From positions 4,321,001 to 4,385,000 of the forward strand of contig NZ_LT629751.1 in assembly GCF_900104805.1 (NCBI RefSeq): 64,000 nucleotides of DNA, in the 5' to 3' direction. Position 1 is the stretch's first letter. The number at the start of each line of letters is the position of its first letter. Under the pieces are notes generated by a model. The model was not told the DNA's origin. It saw only the letters and a program-made list of their open reading frames with translations, and did no database searches. This DNA is from Pseudomonas oryzae. GTDB taxonomy: Bacteria; Pseudomonadota; Gammaproteobacteria; Pseudomonadales; Pseudomonadaceae. Shown piece after piece: positions 26,009-36,329 of the stretch. A program made the position numbers and the translations under genes.

Positions 26009-26923
26009 GTGGCTCAGGTGAAACGCATTCGCCGCGCGGTCAGCGGCATCCTGATTCTCGACAAGCCGCGCGGCTTCAGTTCCAACGCCGCGCTGCAGAA
26101 GGTGCGCTGGCTGCTCAACGCCGAGAAGGCCGGGCACACCGGCAGTCTCGATCCGCTGGCCACCGGCGTGCTGCCGCTGTGCTTCGGCGAGGCGACCAAG
26201 TTCTCCCAGTACCTGCTCGACGCCGAGAAGGGCTACGCCACGGTCATGCACCTGGGCGTCACCACCACCACCGGCGACGCCGAGGGCGAGGTGCTCGAGC
26301 GCCGCGAGGTGAACTTCGATCGCGAGCAACTGGAGGCCCTGCTGCCGCGCTTCCGCGGGCAGATCCAGCAGGTGCCGCCGATGTACTCGGCGCTGAAGAA
26401 GGACGGCCAGCCGCTGTACAAGCTGGCGCGCGCCGGCGAGGTGGTGGAGCGCGAGGCGCGTTCTGTTACTATTGACCGGCTCGAGCTGACCCGCTTCGAA
26501 CCGCCGTTCGCGGATCTGGCAGTGAGCTGCAGCAAGGGCACCTACATCCGTACCCTGGTCGAGGATCTCGGTCAGGCGCTGGGCTGCGGGGCGCACGTCG
26601 CCGAACTGCGGCGCACCCAGGCCGGGCCGTTCACCCTGGAGCAGGCGATCAGCCTCGACGAGCTGATCGCCGCCCACGAGCAGGGTGGCGCCGAGGCCCT
26701 GGATCGATTCCTGCTGCCGGTGGACTGCGGTCTGGAGCACTGGCCGGCGGTGCAGCTGTCGGAGCACAGCGCCTACTACTGGTTGCACGGGCAGCCGGTG
26801 CGGGCCCCCGAAGCGCCGAAGTTCGGCATGCTGCGGGTACGCGATCACGAGGGGCGCTTCATCGGTATCGGTGAGGCGACCGACGACGGGCGCATTGCGC
26901 CGCGTCGACTGATTCGGTCCTGA
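26009..26923 (+). CDS. truB: tRNA pseudouridine(55) synthase TruB
   Basis: TruB makes pseudouridine 55 in the T-loop of tRNAs. The 304-residue protein has the catalytic Asp in [15 protein letters not shown], the family blocks [14 protein letters not shown] and [15 protein letters not shown], and a C-terminal PUA-like region. It starts at GTG 26009, directly after the rbfA stop, with GAGGAG inside the end of rbfA as its ribosome site, so it is likely translationally coupled. Confidence 0.97.
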   Translation: MAQVKRIRRAVSGILILDKPRGFSSNAALQKVRWLLNAEKAGHTGSLDPLATGVLPLCFGEATKFSQYLLDAEKGYATVMHLGVTTTTGDAEGEVLERREVNFDREQLEALLPRFRGQIQQVPPMYSALKKDGQPLYKLARAGEVVEREARSVTIDRLELTRFEPPFADLAVSCSKGTYIRTLVEDLGQALGCGAHVAELRRTQAGPFTLEQAISLDELIAAHEQGGAEALDRFLLPVDCGLEHWPAVQLSEHSAYYWLHGQPVRAPEAPKFGMLRVRDHEGRFIGIGEATDDGRIAPRRLIRS

Positions 26924-27019
26924 GGACCGGACGAGGGTGGCTGTCAGCAGGCACGGTCACTCCTCCATTCATGAAAACGGGGTACTTCCCCGGCCTGTTA
27001 CCTCAGAGGAAAGTCCATC

Positions 27020-27289
27020 ATGGCACTGAGCGTTCAAGAGAAAGCCCAGATCGTTAACGAGTACAAGCAAGCTGAAGGCGATACCGGTTCTCCGGAAGTG
27101 CAGGTTGCCCTGCTGACCGCCAACATCAACAAGCTGCAGGATCACTTCAAGGCCAACGCCAAGGACCACCACAGCCGTCGTGGTCTGATCCGCATGGTCA
27201 ACCAGCGCCGCAAGCTGCTGGACTACCTGAAGGGTAAGGACACCACTCGTTACAGCGCCCTGATCGCGCGCCTGGGCCTGCGTCGCTAA
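27020..27289 (+). CDS. rpsO: 30S ribosomal protein S15
   Basis: S15 binds 16S rRNA helices 20-22 early in 30S assembly. The 89-residue protein is full length: [62 protein letters not shown]. The start follows AGAGGAAAGTCCATC. The 96-nt leader after truB contains a small GGGG/CCCC hairpin that could take part in autoregulation, but I cannot show a pseudoknot. It is followed by a long composite hairpin before pnp. Confidence 0.99.
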   Translation: MALSVQEKAQIVNEYKQAEGDTGSPEVQVALLTANINKLQDHFKANAKDHHSRRGLIRMVNQRRKLLDYLKGKDTTRYSALIARLGLRR

Positions 27290-27306
27290 GACGTGGCTCG
27301 CCGAAG

Positions 27307-27379
27307 CCGGGAGCTGGCGGATCGGTGCGGCAGGCGGGCCTTGGCCCGTCTCCGCACCGGGGCGCCGGCTCCCGGTTTT
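27307..27379 (+). terminator. Composite long hairpin between rpsO and pnp
   Basis: Three nested stems form one rod-like structure: an outer 13-bp stem (CCGGGAGCTGGCG / CGCCGGCTCCCGG, one G-U), a middle GGTGCGG / CCGCACC, and an inner GGCGGGCC / GGCCCGTC with a TT loop. TTTT follows. It can serve as the rpsO terminator. By analogy with E. coli it can also be the RNase III target in the pnp leader through which PNPase represses itself. Confidence 0.8.
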
Positions 27380-27391
27380 CCCAGGGCATCC

Positions 27392-27419
27392 ACGAAAGGC
27401 CGCGGCAGTCGCCTTTCGT
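27392..27419 (+). promoter_or_regulatory. Second hairpin in the pnp leader
   Basis: A perfect 9-bp stem (ACGAAAGGC / GCCTTTCGT) with a 10-nt loop, about 80 nt before the pnp start. E. coli pnp leaders also carry two stem-loops, the 5' one cut by RNase III. The role here is inferred from that arrangement. Confidence 0.45.
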
Positions 27420-27499
27420 AGATGACTTGCGGAGCGCCGCAGCACGCGACTCCCAGCTCCACCGATTTCCCCCAAGGCAACATAGAGAAGGAAAACACC

Positions 27500-29605
27500 G
27501 TGAATCCGGTTACCAAGCAGTTCCAGTTCGGTCAGTCGACCGTCACCCTCGAGACCGGGCGCATCGCCCGCCAGGCCTCCGGCGCCGTGCTGGTGAAGAT
27601 GGACGGCGTCAGCGTCCTGGTCACCGTGGTCGCCGCCAAGCAGGCCGACCCGGGCAAGGGCTTCTTCCCGCTGTCCGTGCACTACCAGGAGAAGACCTAC
27701 GCCGCCGGCCGCATCCCGGGTGGCTTCTTCAAGCGTGAAGGCCGTCCGAGCGAGAAGGAAACCCTGACCTCGCGCCTGATCGACCGCCCGATCCGTCCGC
27801 TGTTCCCCGAGGGCTTCCTCAACGAAGTGCAGGTCGTCTGCACCGTCGTTTCCACCGACAAGAAGAGCGATCCGGACATCGCCGCGATGATCGGCACCTC
27901 GGCTGCCCTGGCCATCTCCGGCATTCCGTTCCAGGGCCCGATCGGTGCCGCCCGCGTCGGCTACCACGACGAGCTGGGCTACATCCTCAATCCGACCTAC
28001 GAGCAGCTGCAGAGCTCGCGTCTGGACATGGTGGTCGCCGGTACCGAAGACGCCGTGCTGATGGTCGAGTCGGAAGCCGAGGAGCTGACCGAAGACCAGA
28101 TGCTGGGCGCCGTGCTGTTCGCCCACGAAGAGTTCCAGAGCGCCATCCGTGCCATCAAGGAATTCGCCGCCGAAGCCGGCAAGCCGGCTTGGGACTGGCA
28201 ACCACCGGTCGAAAACACCGTCCTGCTGGATGCCATCCGCGCCGAGTTCGGCGAGGCCATCTCGCAGGCCTACACCATCACCGTCAAGCAGGAGCGCTAC
28301 GGCCGCCTCGACGAGCTGCGCGACCAGGTGATCGCCCGCTTCGCCGGTGAAGGCGAAGGCCAGTTCCCGGCTGGTGAGGTCAAGGACGCCTTCGGCCTGC
28401 TCGAATACCGCACCGTGCGCGAGAACATCGTCCACGGCAAGCCGCGTATCGACGGTCGCGACACCCGCACCGTGCGCCCGCTGAAGATCGAAGTCGGCGT
28501 GCTGGACAAGACCCACGGTTCGGCGCTGTTCACCCGCGGCGAAACCCAGGCCCTGGTGGTCGCCACCCTCGGCACCGCCCGCGATGCCCAGCTGCTCGAC
28601 ACCCTGGAAGGCGAGCGCAAGGACGCCTTCATGCTGCACTACAACTTCCCGCCCTTCTCGGTCGGCGAGTGCGGCCGCATGGGCAGCCCGGGCCGTCGCG
28701 AGATCGGCCACGGCCGTCTGGCCCGTCGTGGCGTCGCCGCCATGCTGCCGAAGCAGGACGAGTTCCCCTACACCATCCGCGTGGTGTCGGAAATCACCGA
28801 ATCCAACGGCTCCAGCTCGATGGCCTCGGTGTGCGGTGCTTCCCTGGCACTGATGGACGCCGGCGTGCCGGTCAAGGCTCCGGTGGCCGGTATCGCCATG
28901 GGTCTGGTCAAGGAAGGCGACAAGTTCGCCGTGCTGACCGATATCCTCGGTGACGAAGACCACCTCGGCGACATGGACTTCAAGGTGGCCGGCACCGACA
29001 AGGGCGTCACCGCCCTGCAGATGGACATCAAGATCAACGGCATCACCGAAGAGATCATGGAGATCGCGCTGAACCAGGCTCTGGAAGCGCGTCTGAACAT
29101 CCTCGGCCAGATGAACCAGATCATCGCCAAGCCGCGTGCCGAGCTGTCGGAAAACGCCCCGACCATGCTGCAGATGAAGATCGACTCGGACAAGATCCGC
29201 GACGTCATCGGCAAGGGTGGCGCCACCATCCGCGGCATCTGCGAAGAGACCAAGGCCTCGATCGACATCGAGGATGACGGCAGCGTGAAGATCTACGGTG
29301 AGACCCGCGAAGCGGCCGAAGCGGCCAAGCAGCGCGTGCTGGCGATCACCGCCGAGGCCGAGATCGGCAAGATCTACGTCGGCAAGGTCGAGCGCATCGT
29401 CGACTTCGGTGCCTTCGTCAACATCCTGCCGGGCAAGGACGGTCTGGTGCACATCTCGCAGATCAGCGACAAGCGCATCGAGAAGGTCACCGACGTGCTC
29501 AAGGAAGGCGAGGAAGTGAAGGTGCTGGTGCTGGACGTGGACAACCGCGGTCGCATCAAGCTGTCGATCAAGGACGTGGCGGCGGCGGAAGCCTCCGGCG
29601 TCTGA
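27500..29605 (+). CDS. pnp: Polyribonucleotide nucleotidyltransferase (PNPase)
   Basis: PNPase is the phosphorolytic 3'-5' exoribonuclease of the RNA degradosome. The 701-residue protein has two RNase PH domains ([35 protein letters not shown]), a KH domain ([19 protein letters not shown]) and a C-terminal S1 domain ([33 protein letters not shown]). It starts at GTG 27500 ([12 protein letters not shown]) after AGAGAAGGAAAACACC. The frame is open further upstream, but without family sequence. A terminator follows 20 nt after the stop. Confidence 0.98.
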   Translation: MNPVTKQFQFGQSTVTLETGRIARQASGAVLVKMDGVSVLVTVVAAKQADPGKGFFPLSVHYQEKTYAAGRIPGGFFKREGRPSEKETLTSRLIDRPIRPLFPEGFLNEVQVVCTVVSTDKKSDPDIAAMIGTSAALAISGIPFQGPIGAARVGYHDELGYILNPTYEQLQSSRLDMVVAGTEDAVLMVESEAEELTEDQMLGAVLFAHEEFQSAIRAIKEFAAEAGKPAWDWQPPVENTVLLDAIRAEFGEAISQAYTITVKQERYGRLDELRDQVIARFAGEGEGQFPAGEVKDAFGLLEYRTVRENIVHGKPRIDGRDTRTVRPLKIEVGVLDKTHGSALFTRGETQALVVATLGTARDAQLLDTLEGERKDAFMLHYNFPPFSVGECGRMGSPGRREIGHGRLARRGVAAMLPKQDEFPYTIRVVSEITESNGSSSMASVCGASLALMDAGVPVKAPVAGIAMGLVKEGDKFAVLTDILGDEDHLGDMDFKVAGTDKGVTALQMDIKINGITEEIMEIALNQALEARLNILGQMNQIIAKPRAELSENAPTMLQMKIDSDKIRDVIGKGGATIRGICEETKASIDIEDDGSVKIYGETREAAEAAKQRVLAITAEAEIGKIYVGKVERIVDFGAFVNILPGKDGLVHISQISDKRIEKVTDVLKEGEEVKVLVLDVDNRGRIKLSIKDVAAAEASGV

Positions 29606-29625
29606 TTTCGACAGCCATGCTGCAA

Positions 29626-29653
29626 CAGAAAAGGCCCCGCGGGGCCTTTTCTG
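29626..29653. terminator. Bidirectional terminator between pnp and the DUF2845 gene
   Basis: A 13-bp perfect stem (CAGAAAAGGCCCC / GGGGCCTTTTCTG) with a GC centre gives A-rich and T-rich sides for both convergent genes. Confidence 0.9.
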
Positions 29654-29677
29654 CTTTCTGCGGCAGCGCGCCCCGGA

Positions 29678-29974
29678 TCAGCGCCGGCGCTGGCTGTCGA
29701 CCTCGACCAGGCGGTTGCCCTCGAAGCGCAGGAAGTAGTACATGCCGTTGCGCGGTCCGTAGCTCCACTCCTCGACTGGCACCAGCTCGAAGCGGCCGTA
29801 GGCGTCGGTGCGCTCGCGCAGGCCGATCTGGTCGCGGGTGGCCGGTTCGCCGCATTTGCGCAGCACCTCGTCGGCCCGATCTCCGGTGGTGACCAGCTGG
29901 CTCTGGCAGCGCAGGCTGCCGGCATACAGCGGCGGGGCGATCAGCAGCAGGATCAGGCAAAGATATCTGGGCAC
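29678..29974 (-). CDS. DUF2845 domain-containing exported protein
   Basis: This 98-residue small secreted protein has a signal peptide (LCLILLLIAPPLYAG) with an AxA-like cleavage near residue 18. The mature part has two cysteines (LRCQSQLV and LRKCGEPA) that may form a disulfide, and the family turn VEEWSYGPRNGMYYFLRFEGNRLVEV. It starts at GTG (29972-29974). Proteins of this type resemble SmpA/BamE-fold periplasmic domains, but the function is unknown. It lies convergent to pnp and 56 nt downstream of the DUF748 gene, with which it may share a transcript. Confidence 0.85.
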   Translation of the reverse strand: MPRYLCLILLLIAPPLYAGSLRCQSQLVTTGDRADEVLRKCGEPATRDQIGLRERTDAYGRFELVPVEEWSYGPRNGMYYFLRFEGNRLVEVDSQRRR

Positions 29975-30030
29975 GTGCGAACCTCGTGGATGGTCAGGGC
30001 AGGCGGGGCCGCCGACGGTGTCGTTTCAGC

Positions 30031-33000
30031 TTACTCGCTGTCCAGGTGCAGGGGAACGTTGACCAGGCCGTCCGCCGCGGTAGCTTCGCTGCTGCCGACC
30101 TCGAGCAGGTAGATGCGCTCGTCGGCCAGTCCGCCTTGCTCCACCAGCCAGGCCTTGATCGCCCGGGCGCGGTCCTGGGCCAACTGGCGTTGCAGCAGCG
30201 GGCTCTGCGCCCAGGAGGCGAGCACCGCCTGCTGCAGGCGCGCGGCGCGCTCGGGCTTCTTCAGCTCGCGCCACTCGGCCGGCGGCTGCTGCTTCAGGCG
30301 GGCGCGGTAGATGCCCTCCAGCAGCACCGCTTTCATGTCCTCCGGCACCTCGATCTGACTGGCCTCGGCCGGCACCTTGTCGCCGCGGCGCTGCAGCATG
30401 CGGTACCAGGTGTCCTGGTACTCGCGGGCCAGGCGCCGCTCGGCCAGCGGTGCGCCATCGACCGCAGCCACGCTCATGCCCTCCACCTCCAGGCGCAGCT
30501 CGGGCTTCTGTTGCAGGGCCTGGCCCAGCTTGGCGAGGTTGTCGCGCGCGGCTTCGCTCAGTTCGCTGGAGCCGGCGGCGAAGGGCACCTTGTCCAGCTC
30601 GGCCTCGCTGCCGTTGGCCAGGCCGGCGATCAGCTTGAAGGGCGCCTGCACCGCGCGCAGTACCAGGTTGCGCAGGGTCTGCCAGACGATCGGTACCACG
30701 CTGAACTGGGGATCGTTCAGATCGCCCTGCACCGGCATGGCGATGTCGATGTTGCCTTCGGTGTCCCGCAGCAGGGCGACCGCCAGGCGTACCGGCAGGT
30801 CGGTGGCGCTGGGACTGTCGACCCGCTCGCCGAGCTGCAGATCCTCCAGCAGCACGCGGTTCTCGGCGTCCAGCTGGCCCTTGCTGATGCGGTAGTGCAG
30901 GTCCAGGTTGAGCCGGCCCTTGCGGATCTTGTAGCCGGCGAACTTGCCGGCGTAGGGCGTCAGGGTGGTCAGCTCGACGCGCTGGAAGCGGGTGGCGATG
31001 TCCATCTGTTCCAGCGGCGAGAAGGGCGTCAGGCGGCCCTTGATGCTCACCGGCGCATAGCGGTCGACCTTGCCGCGGATGTCCACGCTGGCCGGCTTGT
31101 TCGACTGGTTGTCGAGGGTGCCGATGCTGCCGTTGAGCTGCTGGATGGCGGTGGCGAAGTCGGGGGTCAGCGAGAAGTCGGCGAAGTTGGCGGAGCCGTC
31201 CCTGATCTCGATGCCGCCGATCAGCAGGTGCAGCGGCTTGCCGGGCTGCGCCGCTGCGGGGGCGGGCGGCTGTGGGATCAGCAGCTCCTTGACGTTGGTA
31301 CTGAGATCCTCGTTGATGATGAAGCGGGCGTAGGGTTGCTGCAGGCGCACCCGGTCGATGCGCAGCTGCTCGCCGTGGCGGTAGTCGAGACCGTCGAGGT
31401 CGAGGGTCTGCCACCTGACGAAGTCGCGCTCCTTGATGGTGTCCAGCGTGTGCAGGCGGTTCACCGCCGCCGTGCCGGATGCATGCAGCGCCAGCGGCGT
31501 GACGCCCTGCAGGTCGACGGCAAGGTCGGCATCCAGCTCGCCGCTGCGCAGCTCGAGGCGCACGAACGGGCTGAGATAGGACTGCGCCAGGCGCAGGTCG
31601 AGCGCGCGGGCCTGCACCTGCAGCTGGCCGGACAACGGCTGCAGGCGCAGCGTGCCGGCGGCCTGCAGGCGTCCGCCGGCGCCGATGCCGCCGGCCAGCC
31701 GGAGCCGCCAGGGCTGCTCGCCGCTGCTGGTCACGTCCTGCAGGTCGAGATCCAGCGGGCCGACCTGCAGCGGTACCGCCGGCGAGACGGCGCGGTCCTC
31801 CAGGTGGGCGCGCCAGTCGCGCAGCTGGGTGTCCTTGAGCAGCACCTGCCAGGGGCCGGTGGGTGCCGCACCGGGCGCCTCACTGGCGTTGGCGTCTGGC
31901 GGCGTGGCTGCGGCGAGCGGTTGTGGCGCGCTGTCGGTGGCCGCCGGTCGAAGCTGCGCCAGTTGCTGCTCCAGCAGCACCTGCCAGTCGAGCCGGCCAT
32001 CCGCTTCGCGTGCGCCCCAGGCCTCCAGCCCCTGGCTGCGCAACTGGCCGATCACCGCCTGGCGTGTGGCCAGGTCCGCCGAGATGTCGCTGGCCTCCAG
32101 GCTGGCCAGGGTGAGCAGCGGTTGCGTCGAAGGGCGGTGCAAGCGGAGGGCGGCCAGAGCGAACCGGCCATTACCCAGGCCCAGTTGGCCAGGAGCCAGC
32201 TCCAGGCGCTCGGCGGCCATCTCCAGGCGGTCGAGATCGAGAAGCGGCTGACCGTCCGCCTGGCGCAGGCGCAGCGTCGAGAGTTGCACCTGACCGTTGG
32301 CCAGCTGCAGATGCAGTCCGTCCTTCAGATCCAGGCGGAACTCGCTGGCCACGTCGGCCATGCCTTCCGCCAGCTCCAGCGCCACCAGGCGGCGGACATA
32401 GGGCCACCAGGTGGGCAGGCCGATGTCGGTCACGTCCAGCCGGCCTTCGACGTGCAGCGGCTGCAGCGCCAGCTGTCCCTGCAGCGCCAGGTTGGCGCCG
32501 CTCGAGCCGCTGGCCGTGAGGCTGAACTCGCCGTTGTCTTCGGCGCGGGTACCGAAACGCTGCAGCTCGAGATCGAGGGAGTCGTAGCGGAGTTCGACCG
32601 GCGGCTGCGGGCGTTCGTCGAGCAGGTGCAGGCTGCCGCCGCTGAGCAGCAGGCGGTCGACGTACAGCGGGAACGGCTCGTCGGCGGGCGGCTCGGGAGT
32701 GCCGTCGGCTGCCGGCAGCTGGAACAGGCGCAGCAGGTTGAACGGCCGGTCGGCGGCGAACAGCAGCTCGACATGCGGGCGCTCCAGCTGCAGTTCGCGC
32801 AGATGCAGCGCGCCCTGCCAGAGGCTGTCGACCTGCAGGTTGGCGTAGAGGCGGGCGAAGGCCAGCTCCTCGCTCCCCGGCGCGCCGATGCGCAGCTGGT
32901 GCAGCGTCAGCTCCAGGCTGAACGGGTTGAACTCGATGCGCTCGAGCCGGGCTGGCAGCGTGGCGTATTCGGCCAGTTTCTGGTTGACGATCTTCAGTCC

Positions 33001-33090
33001 TGCCCAGGGCAGCAGGAAAAAGCCGAGCAGGGCATAGAGCAGGGGGGCGAGTACCACGGCGGCGAGGCCGCGTTGCAATCCTTTGGACAT
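30031..33090 (-). CDS. DUF748 domain-containing protein (AsmA-like, large envelope protein)
   Basis: This 1019-residue protein has one N-terminal membrane anchor (LAAVVLAPLLYALLGFFLLP) and a long periplasmic part of repeating beta-rich AsmA-like blocks (for example VELTTLTPYAGKFAGYKIRKG, LNLDLHYRISKGQLDAENRV, then PVRLAVALLRDTEGNIDIA). The C-terminal 170 residues resemble an OmpA-like/peptidoglycan-associated fold (VPFAAGSSELSEAARDNLAK). Related AsmA-family proteins have been linked to lipid transport between membranes; a similar job here is inference. Start ATG 33088-33090. Confidence 0.82.
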   Translation of the reverse strand: MSKGLQRGLAAVVLAPLLYALLGFFLLPWAGLKIVNQKLAEYATLPARLERIEFNPFSLELTLHQLRIGAPGSEELAFARLYANLQVDSLWQGALHLRELQLERPHVELLFAADRPFNLLRLFQLPAADGTPEPPADEPFPLYVDRLLLSGGSLHLLDERPQPPVELRYDSLDLELQRFGTRAEDNGEFSLTASGSSGANLALQGQLALQPLHVEGRLDVTDIGLPTWWPYVRRLVALELAEGMADVASEFRLDLKDGLHLQLANGQVQLSTLRLRQADGQPLLDLDRLEMAAERLELAPGQLGLGNGRFALAALRLHRPSTQPLLTLASLEASDISADLATRQAVIGQLRSQGLEAWGAREADGRLDWQVLLEQQLAQLRPAATDSAPQPLAAATPPDANASEAPGAAPTGPWQVLLKDTQLRDWRAHLEDRAVSPAVPLQVGPLDLDLQDVTSSGEQPWRLRLAGGIGAGGRLQAAGTLRLQPLSGQLQVQARALDLRLAQSYLSPFVRLELRSGELDADLAVDLQGVTPLALHASGTAAVNRLHTLDTIKERDFVRWQTLDLDGLDYRHGEQLRIDRVRLQQPYARFIINEDLSTNVKELLIPQPPAPAAAQPGKPLHLLIGGIEIRDGSANFADFSLTPDFATAIQQLNGSIGTLDNQSNKPASVDIRGKVDRYAPVSIKGRLTPFSPLEQMDIATRFQRVELTTLTPYAGKFAGYKIRKGRLNLDLHYRISKGQLDAENRVLLEDLQLGERVDSPSATDLPVRLAVALLRDTEGNIDIAMPVQGDLNDPQFSVVPIVWQTLRNLVLRAVQAPFKLIAGLANGSEAELDKVPFAAGSSELSEAARDNLAKLGQALQQKPELRLEVEGMSVAAVDGAPLAERRLAREYQDTWYRMLQRRGDKVPAEASQIEVPEDMKAVLLEGIYRARLKQQPPAEWRELKKPERAARLQQAVLASWAQSPLLQRQLAQDRARAIKAWLVEQGGLADERIYLLEVGSSEATAADGLVNVPLHLDSE

Positions 33091-33202
33091 GGCCGGGCGC
33101 TTCTGTCAGGGCGGTGAACTGCCCTGGAGTATGGCATGTCCGGCCGCTCGCGAACCTTGCGGAGGCCGGCAGTTTGGCTGTTGCCGGCCCCGGAGAAGGA
33201 GG

Positions 33203-34219
33203 TCAGAAGCGCAGGATCAGGGTCTTCAACGGCGGCCGCTGGTCGAAGGAGGGGAAGTCGGCGGCCGGCGGCAGCACCTCGACCTCGCGCACCGCGCGGC
33301 CGCTCTTGCTGGCGCAGCGCAGCACCTGTTCCTGCCAGTCGGCCAGCTCGACCTTGGCCAGGTTGTTGCAGCACACCAGGGTGCCGCCCTCTGCGGTGGC
33401 CAGCAGCGCCGGCTTGAGCAGGCTCTGGTAGTCGCGCAGCAGGTCGACGGTACCGAAGGCGCTGCGCGCCCAGGCCGGCGGGTCGAGGAACACCAGGTCG
33501 AACTGCTCGGCGGACAGGCGCGGATAGCTCGGCAGACGCTGCCCGCGGCGGTGCGCCACCGGCAGGCCGGCCAGCTGGCGGATGGCCGGGAAGTAGTCGG
33601 ACTGGATGTAGCGCATGGGCGGCAGGTGGGGATTCAGCGCGGCATTCTCGCGGCCGACCGCCAGGTTGCCCTCGGCGAAGTCGAGGTTGGTCACGCTGCG
33701 CGCGCCGCCGGCCGCGGCGCACAGGCCGACGCCACAGGTGTAGGCGAACAGGTTGAGCACCGACTTGCCGGCGCTGTGGCGCCTGACCCAGCCGCGGGCG
33801 TTGCGCAGGTCGAGGAACAGCAGCGGGTCCTGGCCAGGATGGCGCGCGCGCACCCGGTAGCTGAGGTCCCACTCGTGGCCGACCAGATCGGCCAGCGCCT
33901 CGGGGGCGGCCTGGTACACGGGGTCGCTGCGGTCGATGCGCGAGTTGTTCTGCGAGCGGTCGTTGTAGACCGGCAGCAGCGCAGTGGCGAGGGCCTCGGC
34001 GCAGGTGGCGAACAGCTCGAGCAACGCCTCGCGCTCCAGCGGCTGGTGGAAGCTCTGCACCAGCAGCTGCGGACCGTAGCGGTCGACGGTCAGTCCCGGC
34101 GCGCCTTCCTGGCTGCCGTGGAACAGGCGGTAGCAGTCGGTGCCCTGCTCGTGCAGCTCGGCGAGCAGGGGCTGACGGCGGGCGAGGGCGGCGCGCAGCG
34201 CCTGGTGCAAGGCGGACAT
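33203..34219 (-). CDS. Class I SAM-dependent rRNA methyltransferase (RlmI/RlmK-like)
   Basis: This 338-residue predicted methyltransferase has an N-terminal RlmI-like domain (GTDCYRLFHGSQEGAPGLTVDRYG), the SAM-binding motif I VLNLFAYTCGVGLCAA, and FDLVFLDPPAWARS, whose DPPxW motif is typical of base methyltransferases acting on RNA or DNA. It lacks an obvious PUA domain at the very start, unlike E. coli RlmI, so the exact substrate is not assigned. The ATG at 34217-34219 gives MSALHQAL; an upstream in-frame extension is Arg/Pro-rich and unlikely. It lies between the DUF748 gene and acs on the same strand. Confidence 0.82.
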   Translation of the reverse strand: MSALHQALRAALARRQPLLAELHEQGTDCYRLFHGSQEGAPGLTVDRYGPQLLVQSFHQPLEREALLELFATCAEALATALLPVYNDRSQNNSRIDRSDPVYQAAPEALADLVGHEWDLSYRVRARHPGQDPLLFLDLRNARGWVRRHSAGKSVLNLFAYTCGVGLCAAAGGARSVTNLDFAEGNLAVGRENAALNPHLPPMRYIQSDYFPAIRQLAGLPVAHRRGQRLPSYPRLSAEQFDLVFLDPPAWARSAFGTVDLLRDYQSLLKPALLATAEGGTLVCCNNLAKVELADWQEQVLRCASKSGRAVREVEVLPPAADFPSFDQRPPLKTLILRF

Positions 34220-34289
34220 GGCGCGTCTCCTCGGTTCAAGGGGCGGGCAGTTTAGCAGCCCGGCGTGCCGCGCGCCCCTCGCGTGCGGC

Positions 34290-36227
34290 TCAGCGCAGCA
34301 GCCGGGTCGCAATCAGCTGCTCGACCACCGACGGATCGGCGAGGGTCGAGATGTCACCGAGGTTGTCCAGCTCGTTGCAGGCGATCTTGCGCAGGATGCG
34401 CCGCATGATCTTGCCCGAACGGGTCTTCGGCAGGCCGGGCGCCCACTGGATCAGATCGGGGCGGGCGAAGCCGCCGATCTCGCGGGCCACCAGTTCGGCC
34501 AGCTCCTGGCGCAGCGGCTCGCTGGGCTGGGCGTCGCTCATCAGGGTGACGAAGGCGTACACGCCCTGGCCCTTGATGTCGTGCGGATAGCCGACCACCG
34601 CCGCCTCGGCCACCGCATCGTGCAGCACCAGCGCGCTTTCTACCTCGGCGCTGCCCAGACGATGGCCGGAGACGTTGAGCACGTCGTCGACCCGCCCGGT
34701 GATCCACCAGTCGCCGTCCTCGTCGCGGCGCGCGCCGTCGCCGGTGAAGTAGTAGCCGGGATAGGGCTTGAAGTAGGTGTCGAGCAGCCGCTGGTGGTCG
34801 CCGTAGACGCTGCGGATCTGGCTCGGCCAGCTGCCCTTGAGCGCCAGCATGCCGCTGCCGGGACCCTGGATCTCGCGGCCCTGTTCGTCGAGCAGCACCG
34901 GCTGCACACCGAAGAACGGCCGGGTCGCCGAGCCGGGCTTGAGGGTGGTGGCGCCGGGCAGCGGGCTGATCATGATCGCGCCGGTTTCGGTCTGCCACCA
35001 GGTGTCGACGATCGGGCAGCGGCTGTCGCCGACCACGTGGTAGTACCACTCCCAGGCCTCGGGGTTGATCGGCTCGCCCACCGAACCGAGTAGGCGCAGG
35101 CTCGCGCGCGAGGTACGGCGCACCGGCACCTCGCCCTCGCGCATCAGCGCGCGCAGGGCGGTCGGCGCGGTGTAGAAGATGTTGACCTTGTGCTTGTCGA
35201 CCACCTGCCAGGGGCGCGAGGCGTCCGGATAGGCGGGCACGCCCTCGTACATCAGGGTGATGGCGCCGTTGGCCAGCGGGCCGTAGACGCCGTAGCTGTG
35301 CCCGGTGACCCAGCCGACGTCGGCGGTGCACCAGAACACCTCGCCGTCCTGGTAGTCGAACACGTACCTGTGGGTCATCGCCGCGGCCAGCAGGTAGCCG
35401 CCGGTGCAGTGCAACACCCCCTTGGGTTTGCCGGTCGAGCCCGAGGTGTAGAGGATGAACAGCGGATCTTCGGCGTCCATCGGCTCGGCCGGGCAGTCGG
35501 CATCGACCTGGCCAAGCAGCTCGTGGTACCAGTGGTCGCGCCCGGCCAGCCAGTCGATGCCGGCATGGCTGTGGGCGACCACGATCACCCCGGTCACGCC
35601 CGGACACTCCTGCAGGGCGCGGTCGACGTTGGCCTTCAGCGGGATGTGCTTGCCGCCGCGCACGCCCTCGTCGGCGGTGATCACCAGCCGGCAGTCGGCG
35701 TCCTGGATGCGGTCGCGCAGGGCGTCGGGGGAGAAGCCGCCGAACACCACCGAGTGCACGGCGCCGATGCGCGCGCAGGCGAGCATGGCGCAGGCCGCCG
35801 CGGGAATCATCGGCAGATAGATGCACACCCGGTCGCCCTTGCGGATGCCGAGCAGCTTGAGCGCATTGGCCAGCCGGCACACCTGTTCGTGCAGTTCGCG
35901 GTAGCTGAGGTAGCGCGACTGCGCGGGATCGTCGCCTTCCCAGATGATCGCCGTCTGCTCGCCGCGCGTGGCCAGGTGGCGGTCCAGGCAGTTGTAGGCG
36001 GCGTTCAGTTGGCCGCCGCGGAACCAGCTGGCCTGGCCGCGGCGGAAGTCGCCATGGTGCACGCTGCGCCAGGGCTTGAACCAGTCGAGGAACTGGCGGG
36101 CCTGCTCGGCCCAGAACTGCTCGGGATGGTCGATCGATTGGCGGTACAGGCGCTGGTAGTCTTCGGCGTGCAGCCAGGCATGCCGGTAGGCGGCTGCGGC
36201 GATCGGATGGATCTGGATGTCGAACAT
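34290..36227 (-). CDS. acs: Acetyl-CoA synthetase (AMP-forming)
   Basis: Acs activates acetate to acetyl-CoA through acetyl-AMP. The 645-residue protein has the AMP-binding P-loop [12 protein letters not shown], the motif [39 protein letters not shown] and the C-terminal acetylatable Lys in [11 protein letters not shown], so activity may be controlled by lysine acetylation. The ATG follows GGAG. It is the last gene of a minus-strand run panB-panC-panD-pgi-acs. Pseudomonas usually has two acs paralogues; which one this is cannot be decided here. Confidence 0.97.
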   Translation of the reverse strand: MFDIQIHPIAAAAYRHAWLHAEDYQRLYRQSIDHPEQFWAEQARQFLDWFKPWRSVHHGDFRRGQASWFRGGQLNAAYNCLDRHLATRGEQTAIIWEGDDPAQSRYLSYRELHEQVCRLANALKLLGIRKGDRVCIYLPMIPAAACAMLACARIGAVHSVVFGGFSPDALRDRIQDADCRLVITADEGVRGGKHIPLKANVDRALQECPGVTGVIVVAHSHAGIDWLAGRDHWYHELLGQVDADCPAEPMDAEDPLFILYTSGSTGKPKGVLHCTGGYLLAAAMTHRYVFDYQDGEVFWCTADVGWVTGHSYGVYGPLANGAITLMYEGVPAYPDASRPWQVVDKHKVNIFYTAPTALRALMREGEVPVRRTSRASLRLLGSVGEPINPEAWEWYYHVVGDSRCPIVDTWWQTETGAIMISPLPGATTLKPGSATRPFFGVQPVLLDEQGREIQGPGSGMLALKGSWPSQIRSVYGDHQRLLDTYFKPYPGYYFTGDGARRDEDGDWWITGRVDDVLNVSGHRLGSAEVESALVLHDAVAEAAVVGYPHDIKGQGVYAFVTLMSDAQPSEPLRQELAELVAREIGGFARPDLIQWAPGLPKTRSGKIMRRILRKIACNELDNLGDISTLADPSVVEQLIATRLLR

Positions 36228-36293
36228 GGCGGATCTCCTGCGAGGCTGTCCGCGACGTTCTTCAGCGTGGACCCGGTTCGGGTGTGCTGCAAG

Positions 36294-36320
36294 GGCGACC
36301 CGCCGTACGGACGGGTCGCC
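36294..36320 (-). terminator. Hairpin between pgi and acs
   Basis: A 9-bp stem (GGCGACCCG / CGGGTCGCC) with a 9-nt loop, starting 9 nt after the pgi stop. There is no T-run. It probably gives partial termination of pgi. Confidence 0.5.
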
Positions 36321-36329
36321 GGGCTGCGG

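Noticed and set aside
29986..33117. 1043-codon open frame on the plus strand opposite the DUF748 gene
   Set aside because: Composition (Gln/Leu/Ala/Arg/Gly) is that of the antisense of GC-rich coding DNA, and the minus strand gives a membrane-anchored AsmA-like protein.
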